Source of the DNA: Punica granatum
Taxonomy: Eukaryota; Streptophyta; Magnoliopsida; Myrtales; Lythraceae
Assembly: GCF_007655135.1 (NCBI RefSeq)
Contig: NC_045129.1
Location: 13,020,001-13,084,000, forward strand
Direction: 5' to 3'
DNA: 64,000 bases
Shown here: piece by piece, positions 31,528-42,999 of the stretch
How the letters are laid out: each line of letters begins with the position of its first letter
How positions within the stretch are numbered: the stretch's first letter is position 1
The notes under the pieces: model-generated
Database searches by the model: none
Seen by the model: the letters and a program-made list of their open reading frames with translations, nothing else
What the model was told of the DNA's origin: nothing
Translations under genes and position numbers: made by a program

Positions 31528-34500
31528 TGTCAGCACCCAATTTTGGCCCACCGACTCTAGAGGGGCAAAATCGTCATTTTGCCACTCGTGAGGGAAGTGT
31601 TTCCGATTAATTACTCGAGTATTCACGACTTTTTTGAAAATAACAAATTTGCCTAATTTAACACTAATTTTATGATTTTTCAAAAAATAATACTATTTGA
31701 AATGTTTTCGGTCTCGCGTACATCGACGTCAATTTTCAAAATCTGGGACAAAATTCGAGATTGAAAATAATTTTATCGCATAATATTGATCAACGAATTT
31801 TTCTGAGCACAATGATGGTCTCGAATTATTTTTCCGACATCTGATCAAGAAGGCAGAATTTTCAATTTTGTACGCGCATCGAATTCAAAAAAAAAAAAAA
31901 AAAGTGGTTTGAACCGGTTAGAAGTCGTCTGACTTCTGACCGTTGACTCGACAACCCCCCAGGCCCTGTTCTTCTTCTTCCTTTCAGCTTTCCTCTTCTT
32001 TTCTTCTTCTTTTTTTTTCTTTTTTTCTGCTGCTCGTCCCCCCGGCGCCGATTGAACCCGAGCCTGACCTCCCTCTGCCGCACGCCAACTCCTCTGCGCA
32101 CTCGACTTCTCTGCACACGCCAACGATTTCCGACACGAAAACGCCATCTCTCTCTCTCTCTCTTTCGCTCGGTTTTTCAAAAGAAAAAAGAGGGGAACTC
32201 TCGGACGGTCTCTGGCAGCTCACGAATTCTCTCGGAAAAAAACCGGGAGCTCGCCGACACTCTCCAGCAAAAAAAAAAAAAAACGAAAAACCCTCAGCTC
32301 GAGTTGGATTCGGCTTTGAGTTCACACATTCTCCCGGAGCTCGCTGATTTTCTCGGAAACCCGGAGCTCGTTCGGTCCGGACGCCCACAGCTTCCCGATC
32401 CCGAAACACCCGCAACTCGGCTCCCTGAGCTCACCAAGAAATTTTCCCTCAGTTCTCTCTCACCCATCTCCTGATCCCGCAGCTTCCATTCGCCCTCAGC
32501 TCCCGCGGTCCGGACACCCCAGCCCGGAATCCACTCCTTTTTGCCTTCGGCTCCGACTCTCTCGCTCGCCCCCAGCACACACCTCGGCCGACGGCTCGAA
32601 TTTTCGGGCACTCGAACTCACGGCCCTCAACTCCCCGGTGCCACTGCTCCACGACGCCCTCAGCTCGACCGCCCAACCGCCTCCCCTCTCCCTCTGAACT
32701 TCGTGTCCTGCTAACCGGGTCAATTTCTTTTCTTTCGGGTTGAATAGGCGAGTCGCCCCGTAGCCCAACTAGCAGCCCGGTCCAGCAGAGCCGGTCCAGT
32801 CCAGCAGCAGACGGCCCAGTCCAGCAGCGGCCCCAGCCCAAGTCCGACTCAATTCAGCCCACTCGGCCCATTCCGGCCCAGCCCACACCACCGGGTCTTG
32901 GCCCGTCACGGCCCGGCCCAACTCGTCCAGCATTATTTTTAATCTTTTTTATTTTTTTTATTTATAGAATCATCCCTCAACTTCCCGAACTAGGTAAATT
33001 CTTGACTTAGTGGCATGATTAGGGCTCCATTTCTGAATATTAATGTTTGCTTGATGAATATGATGTGAAATGAGCGTTATTGAGTCGTGTGGGTGATCAA
33101 ATTCGTTCCGAACTCAATTTTACGAACTTTTCATTTTGTCTCATTTCAGTCCAGAGGACGCATTTTTATTTTTCCAGATCCGCCCCAAATTTTAAAATTC
33201 TTTTCAGCCAAGTCCCAGTCATTTGTACCATTTCCCATTCAGTCCTTGAATTTTTTGGAATTTTTCAAGCACTCCAAGGAACTTTTCAAGTCGTTTCAGT
33301 TTAGTCCCGGGGTCATTTTTGCCTCTTTCAGATCTGCCCCGAATTTTAAAACTATTTCCAGTCAAGTCCTGGCCATTTTAATATTTCCTGATCAGTCCTT
33401 AAAATTTTCAGAATTTTCTAAATCAGTTCCGGAACTTTTCGTGTCGTTTCAGTTCAGTCCTTGGGACATTTTTTCACTTTTCAGATCAGCCCGAACTTTC
33501 AAATTCGTTTCAAAGGAGTCCTGGGGCATTTTCAATAATTCTTACACAGTCCCCAATTTTCTAGAATTTCCAAATCAATCCCCGAAACTTTATCCGAATT
33601 TTCAAATCAGTCCCTGCTTTTTAAAAGTCGTTCAAATAAGTCCCTGGGCATTTTCTAAAAATATCCAACCCCTATCTACTTGGATACCCGATCGACAACG
33701 TGTGTGCCCCATTTAAATATTTTGTTCTTGTAATTATTTGTATACAACGTAATGATGTGTGCCATTTGCATGATTTTTTTCTCCCATGAATCGGTGTCGT
33801 TTTATCAATTCTATCAACATTATGTTTGCGTATGCTTGTATGTGTTTATCATTATCATGGCGGCACCGATTGTGTAAAATTGCATGTTTGTTGTGCTTGA
33901 CGTGATAATGTGCTCCTGATTCGTGTTTAAATGATTTATTTTCTCGTTTTAATCGAAACCTTGCATGAATCGGATTAATCATGTAAACTAGACCTAAAAT
34001 CAATTTTTTAATCCCAAGATAGTTGGGAATTAGGATTCGCATCGGACGATCTATCAATGATCGGCTCGACGGTCTGAAACCCGTATATTCAGAGCATTTG
34101 GCAAAAATATTAATTAATTTAATCAACAATTCCACTAACGGGTAATTGGGACGTTCACACGATTAATTAAAACACTTGGCCCTAATAATTTTGCACGAAT
34201 TGATAATAAATCGGTAACACGCGTTGATAGGTTGCAAACATGCGTTGGTGCCCTTTTCAAAACTTGCAAATTTAATAAAACTCGAGACACGTGGTTCGAT
34301 GTGACATGGATGTCTAGGAAGGACTTGCGCGTCTCGACTCGAGGCCTCACCTGATTTCAGGAAACTCAGGTCAGGACGTGGAAATTTTTCTTAGATCACT
34401 TCCGGATAGATTAACCGATCTTTTGACTCTTTTAGGGTTCTTGACAACCCTGGAAGGTCCAGGGGATCGGTTAGCGCCGGTCACAGGCCGAGGTGGCCCG

Positions 34501-35791
34501 CACCGCGTAATCTCTCTTTCCGGAAAATAATTTTTACCTCAAGGGCAAAATCGTCTATTTGCAACTTAGCGACACCCCTAGGGTTAGAATAAGAGAAACA
34601 TCACGGTATCAGGATAGAGATGGGCTACCTATCTAGGCGCAGGTTCATCTGCATAGCCCGCCCTATCCGACCGATGAGTTTTTGTTATTCTAGCATAGTC
34701 TCGGGTAGTTAGTTCGGGTGGATTGGCTCAAAATACAAATACCGGATTAATTGCATACTTGGCTAAGACAAAATGGGCAACAGTGGGATAGGCACTAGGT
34801 TTTAGGATGTACGGGCGGGATCAATGTTCGGTAATAACCTGTAACAACCGTAGTGTCACAACATAGAACAATTCTAAAAGCAACCCACAAACACAAGGCT
34901 TGACAACAGACATCACGTACGTCAGGTCCTCATAAAATAATGCCAAATGCGAAATACCTTCCCGATGCGATCCTTGATCGATTCACACCTTGTACCTACT
35001 TTGTTTGCTTTAGGGTAGGATTTGTATGCCAAGATACCCCGGTTAATAATTGGTTAATTCACGTAAATTCGGCAATAACAAGATCCCATTGTTTATTTAT
35101 TTATGTCCACTTGTTAACATTCTTGCACTTGTTTGTTATGCGGATCGAGCCCGATCCTTTAGGGCACGATTCATAGGGGGTCCAACGCCCCTATCGTAGA
35201 TTACGGGGTTCAATTCCCCTAACACTGAGCGCGCATCTTAATTTCAATTTCGGTCCTTTCAAACCACACGGTGAGCACGAGTGGAATAATAACCGAATGC
35301 AATTCGACCGGGATTCAGTTGTTGTAACTTGTATTTTATTTATTTGAGAGGACAATGTAATGATTTATATTGTACATTCATTCATGTAAGAATCCCGGTC
35401 GGAGAGTGGACGGTCGGAGTGTTCCTTCGAATTTACGGTGTCAAAACGCGTAAGATGAGTGGAACTTAATTAAGTGGTAATTAAATTAAAATGGCAAGCC
35501 TAGACAAGCTAGAGTACCGATAGGGCATGCGAGATATAGGCTCGCATGTAACAGAACCCCCGAATTCGGAACCTCGGGTTTCGTAGACCACATGCCTTAG
35601 CAATTAGGTGTACCCTGTACCCCTAGACCCGGGTAACTTGCCGGCCCTCGACCTTCGGGTCGTAAAATGGCAAGTGGCGACTCCTTCTCACGTGCGTCCG
35701 TCGCGCGTCCCCGGGAAGGTGGACACTCCCAAGCCGCGTTGCATAGGCGCGCGTACGCGTGCCCCGACGAGATTAAATTCGGGTGCGCACA
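31528..35791 (+). repeat. 5' LTR (4264 bp)
   Basis: Starts TGTCAGCACCC and ends GGGTGCGCACA. By eye it differs from the 3' LTR at 31599 (G/A), by one missing C near 31963, at 34065 (C/A) and at 35199 (G/C). It contains a T/C-rich tract (about 31970-32030), a (CT)n run (about 32148-32163), a proline-codon-like GC-rich block (32,400-32,930) and a degenerate 30-bp array (33,190-33,650). Long open frames on both strands inside it are side effects of base composition, not genes. Confidence 0.95.
33190..33655 (+). repeat. Degenerate ~30-bp array inside the LTR
   Basis: The word (C/A)AGTCC(C/T) recurs about every 30 bp (for example near 33363, 33392, 33453, 33512, 33545, 33605, 33637), each followed by a T/A-rich spacer with TTTTCA or TTTTAAA. 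The same array lies in the 3' LTR at 46,972-47,437. Confidence 0.7.
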
Positions 35792-35794
35792 GCT

Positions 35795-35813
35795 TGGCGA
35801 CTCCACTGGGGAC
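35795..35813 (+). other. Primer binding site
   Basis: TGGCGACTCCACTGGGGAC lies three bases after the 5' LTR and starts with TGG, the complement of a tRNA CCA-3' end. Tat/Ogre elements are reported to use tRNA-Arg; the tRNA identity here is inferred, not checked. Confidence 0.7.
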
Positions 35814-36372
35814 ACTTAGAGGGTTCGGGCTCGTTCCCGCTTGCTTTGTTTGCTTGTTTATTTACCGCTTTCCGCATTTCCCGCTTATCTACTTAACGCA
35901 CTTTTATTTCCCGCACATGCATTGCATATCATACTAGTTTCTAGGTACCTATGGGTCGCGTCCCACGACCGGTAATAGGAGCATAGGTTAGATAGGGGTT
36001 CGAAGTAGGGGTACGGCGCGCAGTTCGACTGCCGTTTAGGCCTTGAAAAGAATCCCGCTCGGTTTCAAGGAATTAACACCCTTGAGTCGAGAGCCCCCAT
36101 CCTTACGTAGCACGGTCCCTGTAGCACTAAAACCATGCATTCTGCAGGAGCTTCATGCCATCATCCAACTCGGCTTCAACGACAGTCCATTGAGTCGGCC
36201 TGCGCGCCATTTGAGTCTTTTCCAATTTCGAGAGACATGTACATACACCTTGTAATTCAATTAAGCCGTGGGCATTTACATTTCCGCATGCATACATCAT
36301 ATAATTTTCAAAATTAGGGTGTCACTCGCATTGATGAGTCCTAAGTCGATTTTCCTTTCATCTTGGTAAGGG
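35814..36372 (+). other. 5' leader of the retrotransposon
   Basis: Untranslated leader between the PBS and the first ORF. No convincing coding sequence. Confidence 0.6.
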
Positions 36373-37863
36373 ATGTCGCGCCCGGCCTCCTTTCCGCGCC
36401 TCGACAGGATCACACCACCACTGGTCGAAATCAACCGCATATGGATAAGCCTGCGCCGAATTGATCAGGACTACATCACCACCTTCGTCGGAGATGTACC
36501 TCTGTTGTCCGCTCGTCGGGTAGACTGAAATTTTCTCGGAGCTGCTGTAACGTTTTAGGATCCATCACACGCCGTCTTCAACATCCAGGGCACCGAGCTT
36601 GCGCCTACTATTGAGGAGTATAGGACCCTCATCGGCCGGACCACAGTCACTCACGGAATTATGGAGCCTAATTTCCAAACTACTCGACCAGTTCTAGTTT
36701 CGCGCCTACTCGGGGTGCAAAGGTCTTCGCTGCAGGCCGAACTTGCATATTCCGGCGGTACAGAGATAATAACTGCGAAACTACTCCGTTTTATCGATTC
36801 ACAATCACGCGTGGTCCGAGGGGATCTTTTCCAAAAGAATTTGTGTCATGCAGTTTTACTTTTGATTTTTGGGACTCTTTTATTCCCTCGCGCAGCTGAT
36901 CGTATAGACGCAACTTTAGCTAGCGTCGTCCTCCAAGTGGTCGGAGGCCGCGAGTATGAGGTAGGCCTAGTGGCCGAGACTATCCGGTCCCTCGATCGCA
37001 TCACACGAACAGCTGAACGTAGGTTGAGAGGGTCCCCAATTCTCTTACAAATGTGGCTTCAAAGTCATGCAAACCCCTTCGGTCTCGTGAGGCCAGTCCT
37101 GTTTTTCTGTCGCTCGGGGTCGATCATTTCGCAGTTATTATCTCTGATACGTGTGGAAGAACGCAAGGTTTCCGAGTGGATCAAGATTTTTCGCGAAATA
37201 CCACCTAGGGGCTTTAAGTGGCGAGCCGCGTGGATGCCACCCGGACCCGCGGCCCTTAGGTGCCCTGATTTTAACGGAGTACCACTCGTGAGTCATGCGG
37301 GGTCCACCACATATTTTCCGGCACGAGTGATGAGGCAGTTTGGCAGCCTGCAGACAGTCCCCGAGGACACGGCACGGGCTAAATTCGAACACACTTGGCG
37401 GGAGGATCAGATATCCGTGGATCGCCAAAGAGACATCGAACGGGTTTTGGACGCGTGGCGAACCGTGGTCATCGAGCGTCCGTATTTCCCCGAGCATCCA
37501 ACCCTTGAAGAACAAGATTTCCAGGCTACCGAGGAATATGTCCTCCGTTTCTATCGGTGGGGTCCTACAGCACACGAGGATCTCGTCGACTCTCCACGAG
37601 CTGAAGATAACGGACCAACGGGAGCGTTTCTCACCCCGAACGTGGCCATTCAAGCAGAGCTTGCTAACCTCAGGGCCGAGAGAGATCACCTTCGTCGGGA
37701 AGTCGCAGAGAAAGACGAGCAGCTTGGGGATCAACGACAATTACAGAGAGAGCTCGCCCAGGCCCGCGCCGAGCTGCAGAGGCGCGAGCAGGAGCTGGCA
37801 CGAGCGAATGTCGCCTTGGAGAGGTTCAGGAAGAGAGCCCGTGGAGGTCCACACACCCCTTAG
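36373..37863 (+). pseudogene. Extra 5' ORF of the Tat element, two nonsense codons
   Basis: An ATG at 36373 opens a frame of 496 codons that runs in phase to the stop at 37861-37863, interrupted only by TGA at 36526 and TAG at 36556. Downstream of them 400 codons are open. The protein is an uncharacterised plant domain found in the first ORF of Tat-type elements; segments such as VLVSRLLGV and LLLIFGTLLFPRA are visible. The C-terminus is a strong coiled coil (ERDHLRREVAEKDEQLGD... to VALERFRKRARGG). The function in the element is unknown. Both stops sit where the domain appears to need Trp, consistent with G-to-A changes. It precedes gag by about 310 bp, perhaps containing an intron. Confidence 0.75.
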
Positions 37864-38175
37864 GATAGACGCCTCCACCAGGCCCTCACCTGAATCGGTG
37901 CTCTCCACGGCAACAGTCACTCGCACCCTGAGCGCGGTGGAAGAACGATTTAGGGCTTGTTTTTAATTGCATTGTATCTTAGAAACCTTTTGAATCAATG
38001 CGAGTGACAACATTAGTTTTCAAATCCATGCATCTCATGCACGTCATCCTCTTATTTATTATGTCACACGTTTTATTTTTAGAACGTAACTCGTTTGCGT
38101 AGATATTTACACACTTGTTAATACAGGTAACTATAACTGGCGCAGCACCGGTATCCCACGCGCTTCCAGTTAAGA
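37864..38175 (+). other. Spacer between ORF1 and gag, possible intron
   Basis: Contains a pyrimidine-poor stretch ending TTGTTAATACAG just before gag, a plausible 3' splice site. Spliced introns in this region are known from Ogre-type elements, but no donor was assigned. Confidence 0.35.
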
Positions 38176-40614
38176 ATGGTGGAAGAAAATCAACTCGCTG
38201 TCTTCGAGGAGAATACACCACCGACGCCGGTTCATTCTCAACCACCAACGATGCATGCGCCACCACCGTTGACCCCCGCAGGCGTACCACTGGCACATCA
38301 TGGAGCTCCCTCGACCCATCTTCCACCACCTGCTTCCTCAGGCACACCCCCAGCGTATTCAGGGGCACCTCTTCCTCGAGTTCCACCACCAGCAGTGCAA
38401 GTGCCATCCATACCCGATGATAACGCGCGCATTGCAGCGCTCGAGGGCACAGTCAATCAACTAGCCGCTAACATGGCCACCAACATGGCCGAGCTCATGG
38501 CCCTACTCAAAGGCCCAAACCGTGCTTCGTCAAGCTCTACCCCGCCTCCGGGGTACGGGCCAACGGTCGACCCAAATCCATGGGTCTTGCCGACCTTTGC
38601 TCAGGAGAGCGGAGATGCACCCGCCCCAACAACAGCGCATATACCGGCGACCTATCCGGTTAGCAATCTCCCAGTACCGCCCGCTTTCCCTCAACCGTCT
38701 GATGCTCCGGCGGTCGCCCCTTTCCCACCAACGGCAATATCAGGACTGCCCATGTCCGTGCCCCCACCTGTCTCCACGTTGGCCTCGGCCCCGATATGCA
38801 CAGTCCCACCACCGACCACCCACGCACCGGCACACACGACTGAACATTTCCCTTCCCAAGCTCCACAATCCCATATTGGCTTCCTCTACCAAGCCCCACC
38901 TCCCATAAACACCACATTTCCAGAACCGGGCACGCCAATCCATGCGGTACCCTTTGCTCCACCAACACACTTCCTCCCTGAGGCAGAGACTGAACAGGAA
39001 AGGAGGATAAAGAAAATGGAGGAAACCATCAGGGCCCTTCAGGCTAGTGACCCCCGCCACAGCACGAGCTACCTGGATTCGTCTCTCTTCCCCGGCATGC
39101 AGCTACCCCCTAAGGTCAAAGTACCCGAGTTCCAAAAGTATGATGGGACTAAAGACCCGCGACACCACCTCCGCCATTACCGCGCGAAGATGCTTAACTA
39201 TTGGGACTACGAGCAGTTCGTGGTCGCCTCTTTCCAGGAGAGTTTATCGGGTCCTGCCCTGAATTGGTTTATGTCCCTCCAGGCCGAGGACATTCCTTCT
39301 TGGGCCGAACTATCTAAGAGATTCGTTGAGCAGTACCAGTACAACATGGAGACACCTCCGTCCTTCCTCGAGTTGAGCACGATGGAAATGGCGGAGGGAC
39401 AGAAATTCGAAGAATACGCCACGAATTGGCGATCGGAGGCGGCAAAACACTACCCCCCAATTTGCGAGGCGCAGCAAATTCAGATGTTCCAAGGGACCCT
39501 CAAAGGGGTCTATTACTCGCACCTTATGGGCCACAAGTCCACTTTCTCGGAAATAATCATGGCCGGGAAACAAGTGGACCTCGACATCAAGTTGGGGAGA
39601 CTTGAAGGCCCTACGAAGGGAAGGGGAGAGGAGCTCTCGAAGAAGACCCCTGCAGCGGCGACCTCTTCCGGCGGAAGAAGAGGGAAAGAAGTCTCGGTTA
39701 ACGCCGTTAATCCAACGCATGCGGGATCTCAACAGTATTCGGTGAATTTCACGCCTGCACCGCCTTCTATTACCGCCTACGCTTCGCCGGCGGCGCATTA
39801 TCAGCCTCAACCTTCTGCTCAACCTATCTACTATACAGCCTCACAACCGGTCGTCCACCATTATACTCCCGCTCCACCTCAAGCCCAACAGTACAGACCC
39901 CCGGCTTCAAGAGCTCCTCAGCCGACACAACAGGTCCCGCCCCCGCAAGGTCAACAGGGCAGCATAGGACAACCGCAACCGCGCAGGCAGTACGCACCCT
40001 TGCCGGCCCCGCTCTCCCACATATACCGGCAACTCCGTACTGGCGACAAGATCGGAACAATAGCGCCCGGCCCTAACTTCGATCCAACCGTCCAAGACCA
40101 GAGCAAGCGTTGTGAATATCATCAAGATGCGCCGGGGCATACCTTGGATAACTGCTGGAGGTTACGTGAAAGAATCCAAGAGATGATCGATGCGAAGGTG
40201 CTCTCGTTCAATGCCGTGAGGCCCCCGAATGTGCAGGCCAATCCCCTCCCTGATCATGGGTCGAGCTCAGGACCCTCTATTAATATGATCAGCATTTGCA
40301 CCTTAGGGGAGGACGAGAGTGAACAAGAATACCCTTCCCCCTCCTGCTACGAGATCGTCAAAGCCCGCAGGGGCAACAGGGGCATCACGGTCCTCCCGCT
40401 CTCCCATTTCTTCCCCGGACCGCCGCACATCGTCGATGACACTCTTGACTACCCTTCCTCGGATTCTGACAACGCGCCTGACGCTCTGCCAGCCGTGTGC
40501 ACCGCCACCGAGGAGACTCCCTCAGGGGTTCACATCCGCCTCGCGCAGGAGAACGATGAGCTTGACAACTGGACCTCAGTCCCGCACTATTCGGCTGTGA
40601 TCGCCGATGTGTAA
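38176..40614 (+). CDS. Gag polyprotein fused in frame to post-protease sequence
   Basis: An intact 812-residue frame. Residues 1-270 are Pro/Ala-rich and disordered with a small helix (ARIAALEGTVNQLAANMATN). About 327-475 is the gypsy gag (capsid) domain, with GPALNWFMSLQAEDIPSWAE and FEEYATNWRSEAAKH. About 500-640 is again Pro/Gln-rich. About 646-665 has a Cys/His motif (CEYHQDAPGHTLDNC) that could bind zinc or RNA. After SEQEYPSP (about 720) the sequence jumps to a segment that normally follows the aspartic protease. The protease, including its catalytic Asp motif, is therefore missing and the join has kept the frame. Gag would form the particle; this copy may still provide it, but cannot process it. 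Confidence 0.85.
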   Translation: MVEENQLAVFEENTPPTPVHSQPPTMHAPPPLTPAGVPLAHHGAPSTHLPPPASSGTPPAYSGAPLPRVPPPAVQVPSIPDDNARIAALEGTVNQLAANMATNMAELMALLKGPNRASSSSTPPPGYGPTVDPNPWVLPTFAQESGDAPAPTTAHIPATYPVSNLPVPPAFPQPSDAPAVAPFPPTAISGLPMSVPPPVSTLASAPICTVPPPTTHAPAHTTEHFPSQAPQSHIGFLYQAPPPINTTFPEPGTPIHAVPFAPPTHFLPEAETEQERRIKKMEETIRALQASDPRHSTSYLDSSLFPGMQLPPKVKVPEFQKYDGTKDPRHHLRHYRAKMLNYWDYEQFVVASFQESLSGPALNWFMSLQAEDIPSWAELSKRFVEQYQYNMETPPSFLELSTMEMAEGQKFEEYATNWRSEAAKHYPPICEAQQIQMFQGTLKGVYYSHLMGHKSTFSEIIMAGKQVDLDIKLGRLEGPTKGRGEELSKKTPAAATSSGGRRGKEVSVNAVNPTHAGSQQYSVNFTPAPPSITAYASPAAHYQPQPSAQPIYYTASQPVVHHYTPAPPQAQQYRPPASRAPQPTQQVPPPQGQQGSIGQPQPRRQYAPLPAPLSHIYRQLRTGDKIGTIAPGPNFDPTVQDQSKRCEYHQDAPGHTLDNCWRLRERIQEMIDAKVLSFNAVRPPNVQANPLPDHGSSSGPSINMISICTLGEDESEQEYPSPSCYEIVKARRGNRGITVLPLSHFFPGPPHIVDDTLDYPSSDSDNAPDALPAVCTATEETPSGVHIRLAQENDELDNWTSVPHYSAVIADV

Positions 40615-40928
40615 GGCCACCTATGTATACGATGTTTCCCGCGTGTTGGCATAGTCATAAGCCGCACGACGGAAGAGGGATTTTGTTATGGCTTCACGTT
40701 CATACTATCAATGAAATCCCTAAATGCATTTTTGAATTTCCGCGTCTCCTTTGTTCTCTTCTCTCTTACTCATTCGCAGCACTTTAACTGTTTCTAAGAC
40801 GACTCATTTAAATTTCCAGGCTCCACTCGAATCCAAATCTTCGACGCGTCGATTCGAACCCATCCGAAGAACTTCTTGAAGAGCTCTAACCCATATACTT
40901 CGGGGAGGGGCTCAACGAGGACGGTTGA

Positions 40929-42999
40929 GTGCCTGAGATAGAGGAGAGTTTGCACTGCCTCGAGAACTGTCAACTCACCTCAGTCGAGCCGACAGAAGAA
41001 ATCAACGTGGGCACTGAAGAAGAACCCCGCATGCTAAAAATCGGGACGGGCCTTGATCCAACACAACGAGCCCAGATGATCGATTTCCTAAAGGAGTACC
41101 AAGAGGTCTTCGCCTGATCCTACGCTGATATGCCGGGCTTAGATCCATCGATAGTCAAGCACTTTCTTCCGCTCAATACAGAGAACTTCCCGCCCAAACG
41201 GCAGCACCTACGACGGCAGCGAGCCGGCCTCCTCCTCCGCATCAAGGAGGAAGTCGCTAAGCAGATAGATGCGGGATTCTTAGAAGTCTACAATTACTCT
41301 GAATGGGTGGCAAACATCATGCCCGTGGAAAAGAAGGACGGAAGGGTCAGGGTTTGCGTCGACAACTTCACTCTGCCTCACATCGACGTCTTGGTCGACA
41401 ACACCGCGCGCCACAATCAGTTCTCCTTCATGGATGGTTTTTCGGGGTATAACCAAATCCGGATGGCTGAAGAAGGACAAGATCAAAACGACTTTCATCA
41501 CGATGTGGGGCACATTTTGCTACAAGGTCATGCCCTTCGATCTTAAAAATGTCGGGGCTACCTACCAACGGGCAATGGTCACGCTCTTCCACGACATGAT
41601 GTATAAGGAGATCGAGGTCTACGTCGACGACGTGATCGCTAAGTCCAAGGAGGGAGAGGATCACCTCATCAATCTGAGGCGTCTCTTCGAACGTCTCAAG
41701 AAGTACAAGTTTAGGCTCAACCCGGCCAAGTGCACATTCGGCGCGAAATTCGGAAAACTACTCGGATTTGTGGTCAACGAGCGAGGCATCGAGGTCGATC
41801 CTGATAAGGTGAAAGTGATTAGGGAGCTACCTCCGCCATCAACAGTGCTCGAGCAATTGAATGGGACGACGACTGCCAGAAGGCCATTGACGATATTAAG
41901 ACATACTTAGTTCAGTCGTCGGTGTTGGTCCCGCCCACACCAGGTCGACCTCTCATTCGTTACCTGACGGTGCGCCAGCAATCCTTGGGGTGCATGTTGG
42001 GGCAAGAGGACGAGTTCACACGCGCAGAACATGCCATCTACTATCTGAGCAAGAAGTTTACTGAAGGGGAATCCAATTATCCGGAGATTGAGAAGATGCG
42101 TTGCGCGCTGGTGTGGGTCATGCAGAGACTTCGACAGTACACTCTCTATCACACTATCCGCTTGCTGTCAAAAGTGGGTCCCCTGAAATATATACTTGGT
42201 AGCCCATCCTCCATGAGGAACATCGCAAAGCGGCGCTATCAACTGATGGAATATGACGTCGAGTACATACCCCGCACATCAGTCAAGGGGCAAGCAATTG
42301 CAGACCATTTGGCGGAATTTCCAATCGAGGATGACACACCAATCAACTTCGACTTTCCAGACGAAGAGATCCTCCAAGTGGATGAGGAGGAGGATGGGAC
42401 CGCGTGGAAGATGTACTTCGACGGCGCGGTGAATTCCACCGGTTCTGGTATCGGCGCAGTGCTGATATCCCCGGACGGACGTTATTATCCGATTGCAGCA
42501 AAAGTCGATTTTCACTGCACCAACAACGTGGCCGAATACGAGGCGTGCATCATTGGCCTGCAGGCGGCGAACGATTTCAAGGTGAATGAGCTAGAAGTGT
42601 TCGGATATTCAATGCTCACAATCTTCCAGATACTAGGGCAATGGAAGACGAAAGACGCAAAACTAGTACCATACCACGAGTATCTCGAGGAGTTAGCGGA
42701 GAACTTCGAAAAAATTTCGTTCACATACACGCCACGCATCAAGAATCAGTTTGCAGACGCACTTGCGACACTGGCATCAATGGTGAGCATCACAAAAGAA
42801 AACCTCATCGAGCCACTTGAGATTGAGATTGCCAAAGGCCCGGCTCATTGCAACGCAATCGAGGCGACCGATGAACAACCATGGTACGAGGACATCAAAC
42901 AATTTCTGCAAACCGGCCAATACCCGACATTTACCAATTGACGGGACCGAAAATGAGCTCCCGGTCAACGCCGATGCCTTTAAGAAGTACTACCCTTAA
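40929..42999 (+). pseudogene. Reverse transcriptase / RNase H remnant, integrase deleted
   Basis: The frame holds pol pieces in three segments. 40929-41117 (to a TGA in place of a Trp codon) and 41130-41480 lead into the RT fingers; an internal stretch of about 11 residues after VRVCVD is absent. A one-base shift at about 41472 leads to 41434-41850, with the catalytic YVDD at 41620-41631. A further gap at about 41847, with a frame change, removes the connection region. 41860-42941 carries the tether (YYLSKKFTEGESNYPEIEKM) and an archaeal-type RNase H (MYFDGAVNSTGSG at 42411). At 42606 a conserved Asp in the RNase H reads Tyr. At about 42940 the sequence passes directly to the polyprotein tail (ELPVNADAFKKYYP, stop near 42999), so the whole integrase is missing. 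The enzyme cannot be functional. Confidence 0.88.

Noticed and set aside
31984..32841. Several long open frames on both strands in the GC-rich part of the LTR (repeated at 45.8-46.6 kb)
   Set aside because: Low complexity (Arg/Glu/Ser or Pro runs), overlapping in many frames, with no domain.
33087..33716. 209-codon open frame, identical in both LTRs
   Set aside because: It lies over the degenerate AGTCC/TTTTCA array. The Phe/Ser/Pro-rich translation follows from the repeat, and identity between copies only reflects LTR identity.
37138..37740. 200-codon minus-strand frame opposite ORF1
   Set aside because: Shadow of the real plus-strand ORF1 of the retrotransposon.
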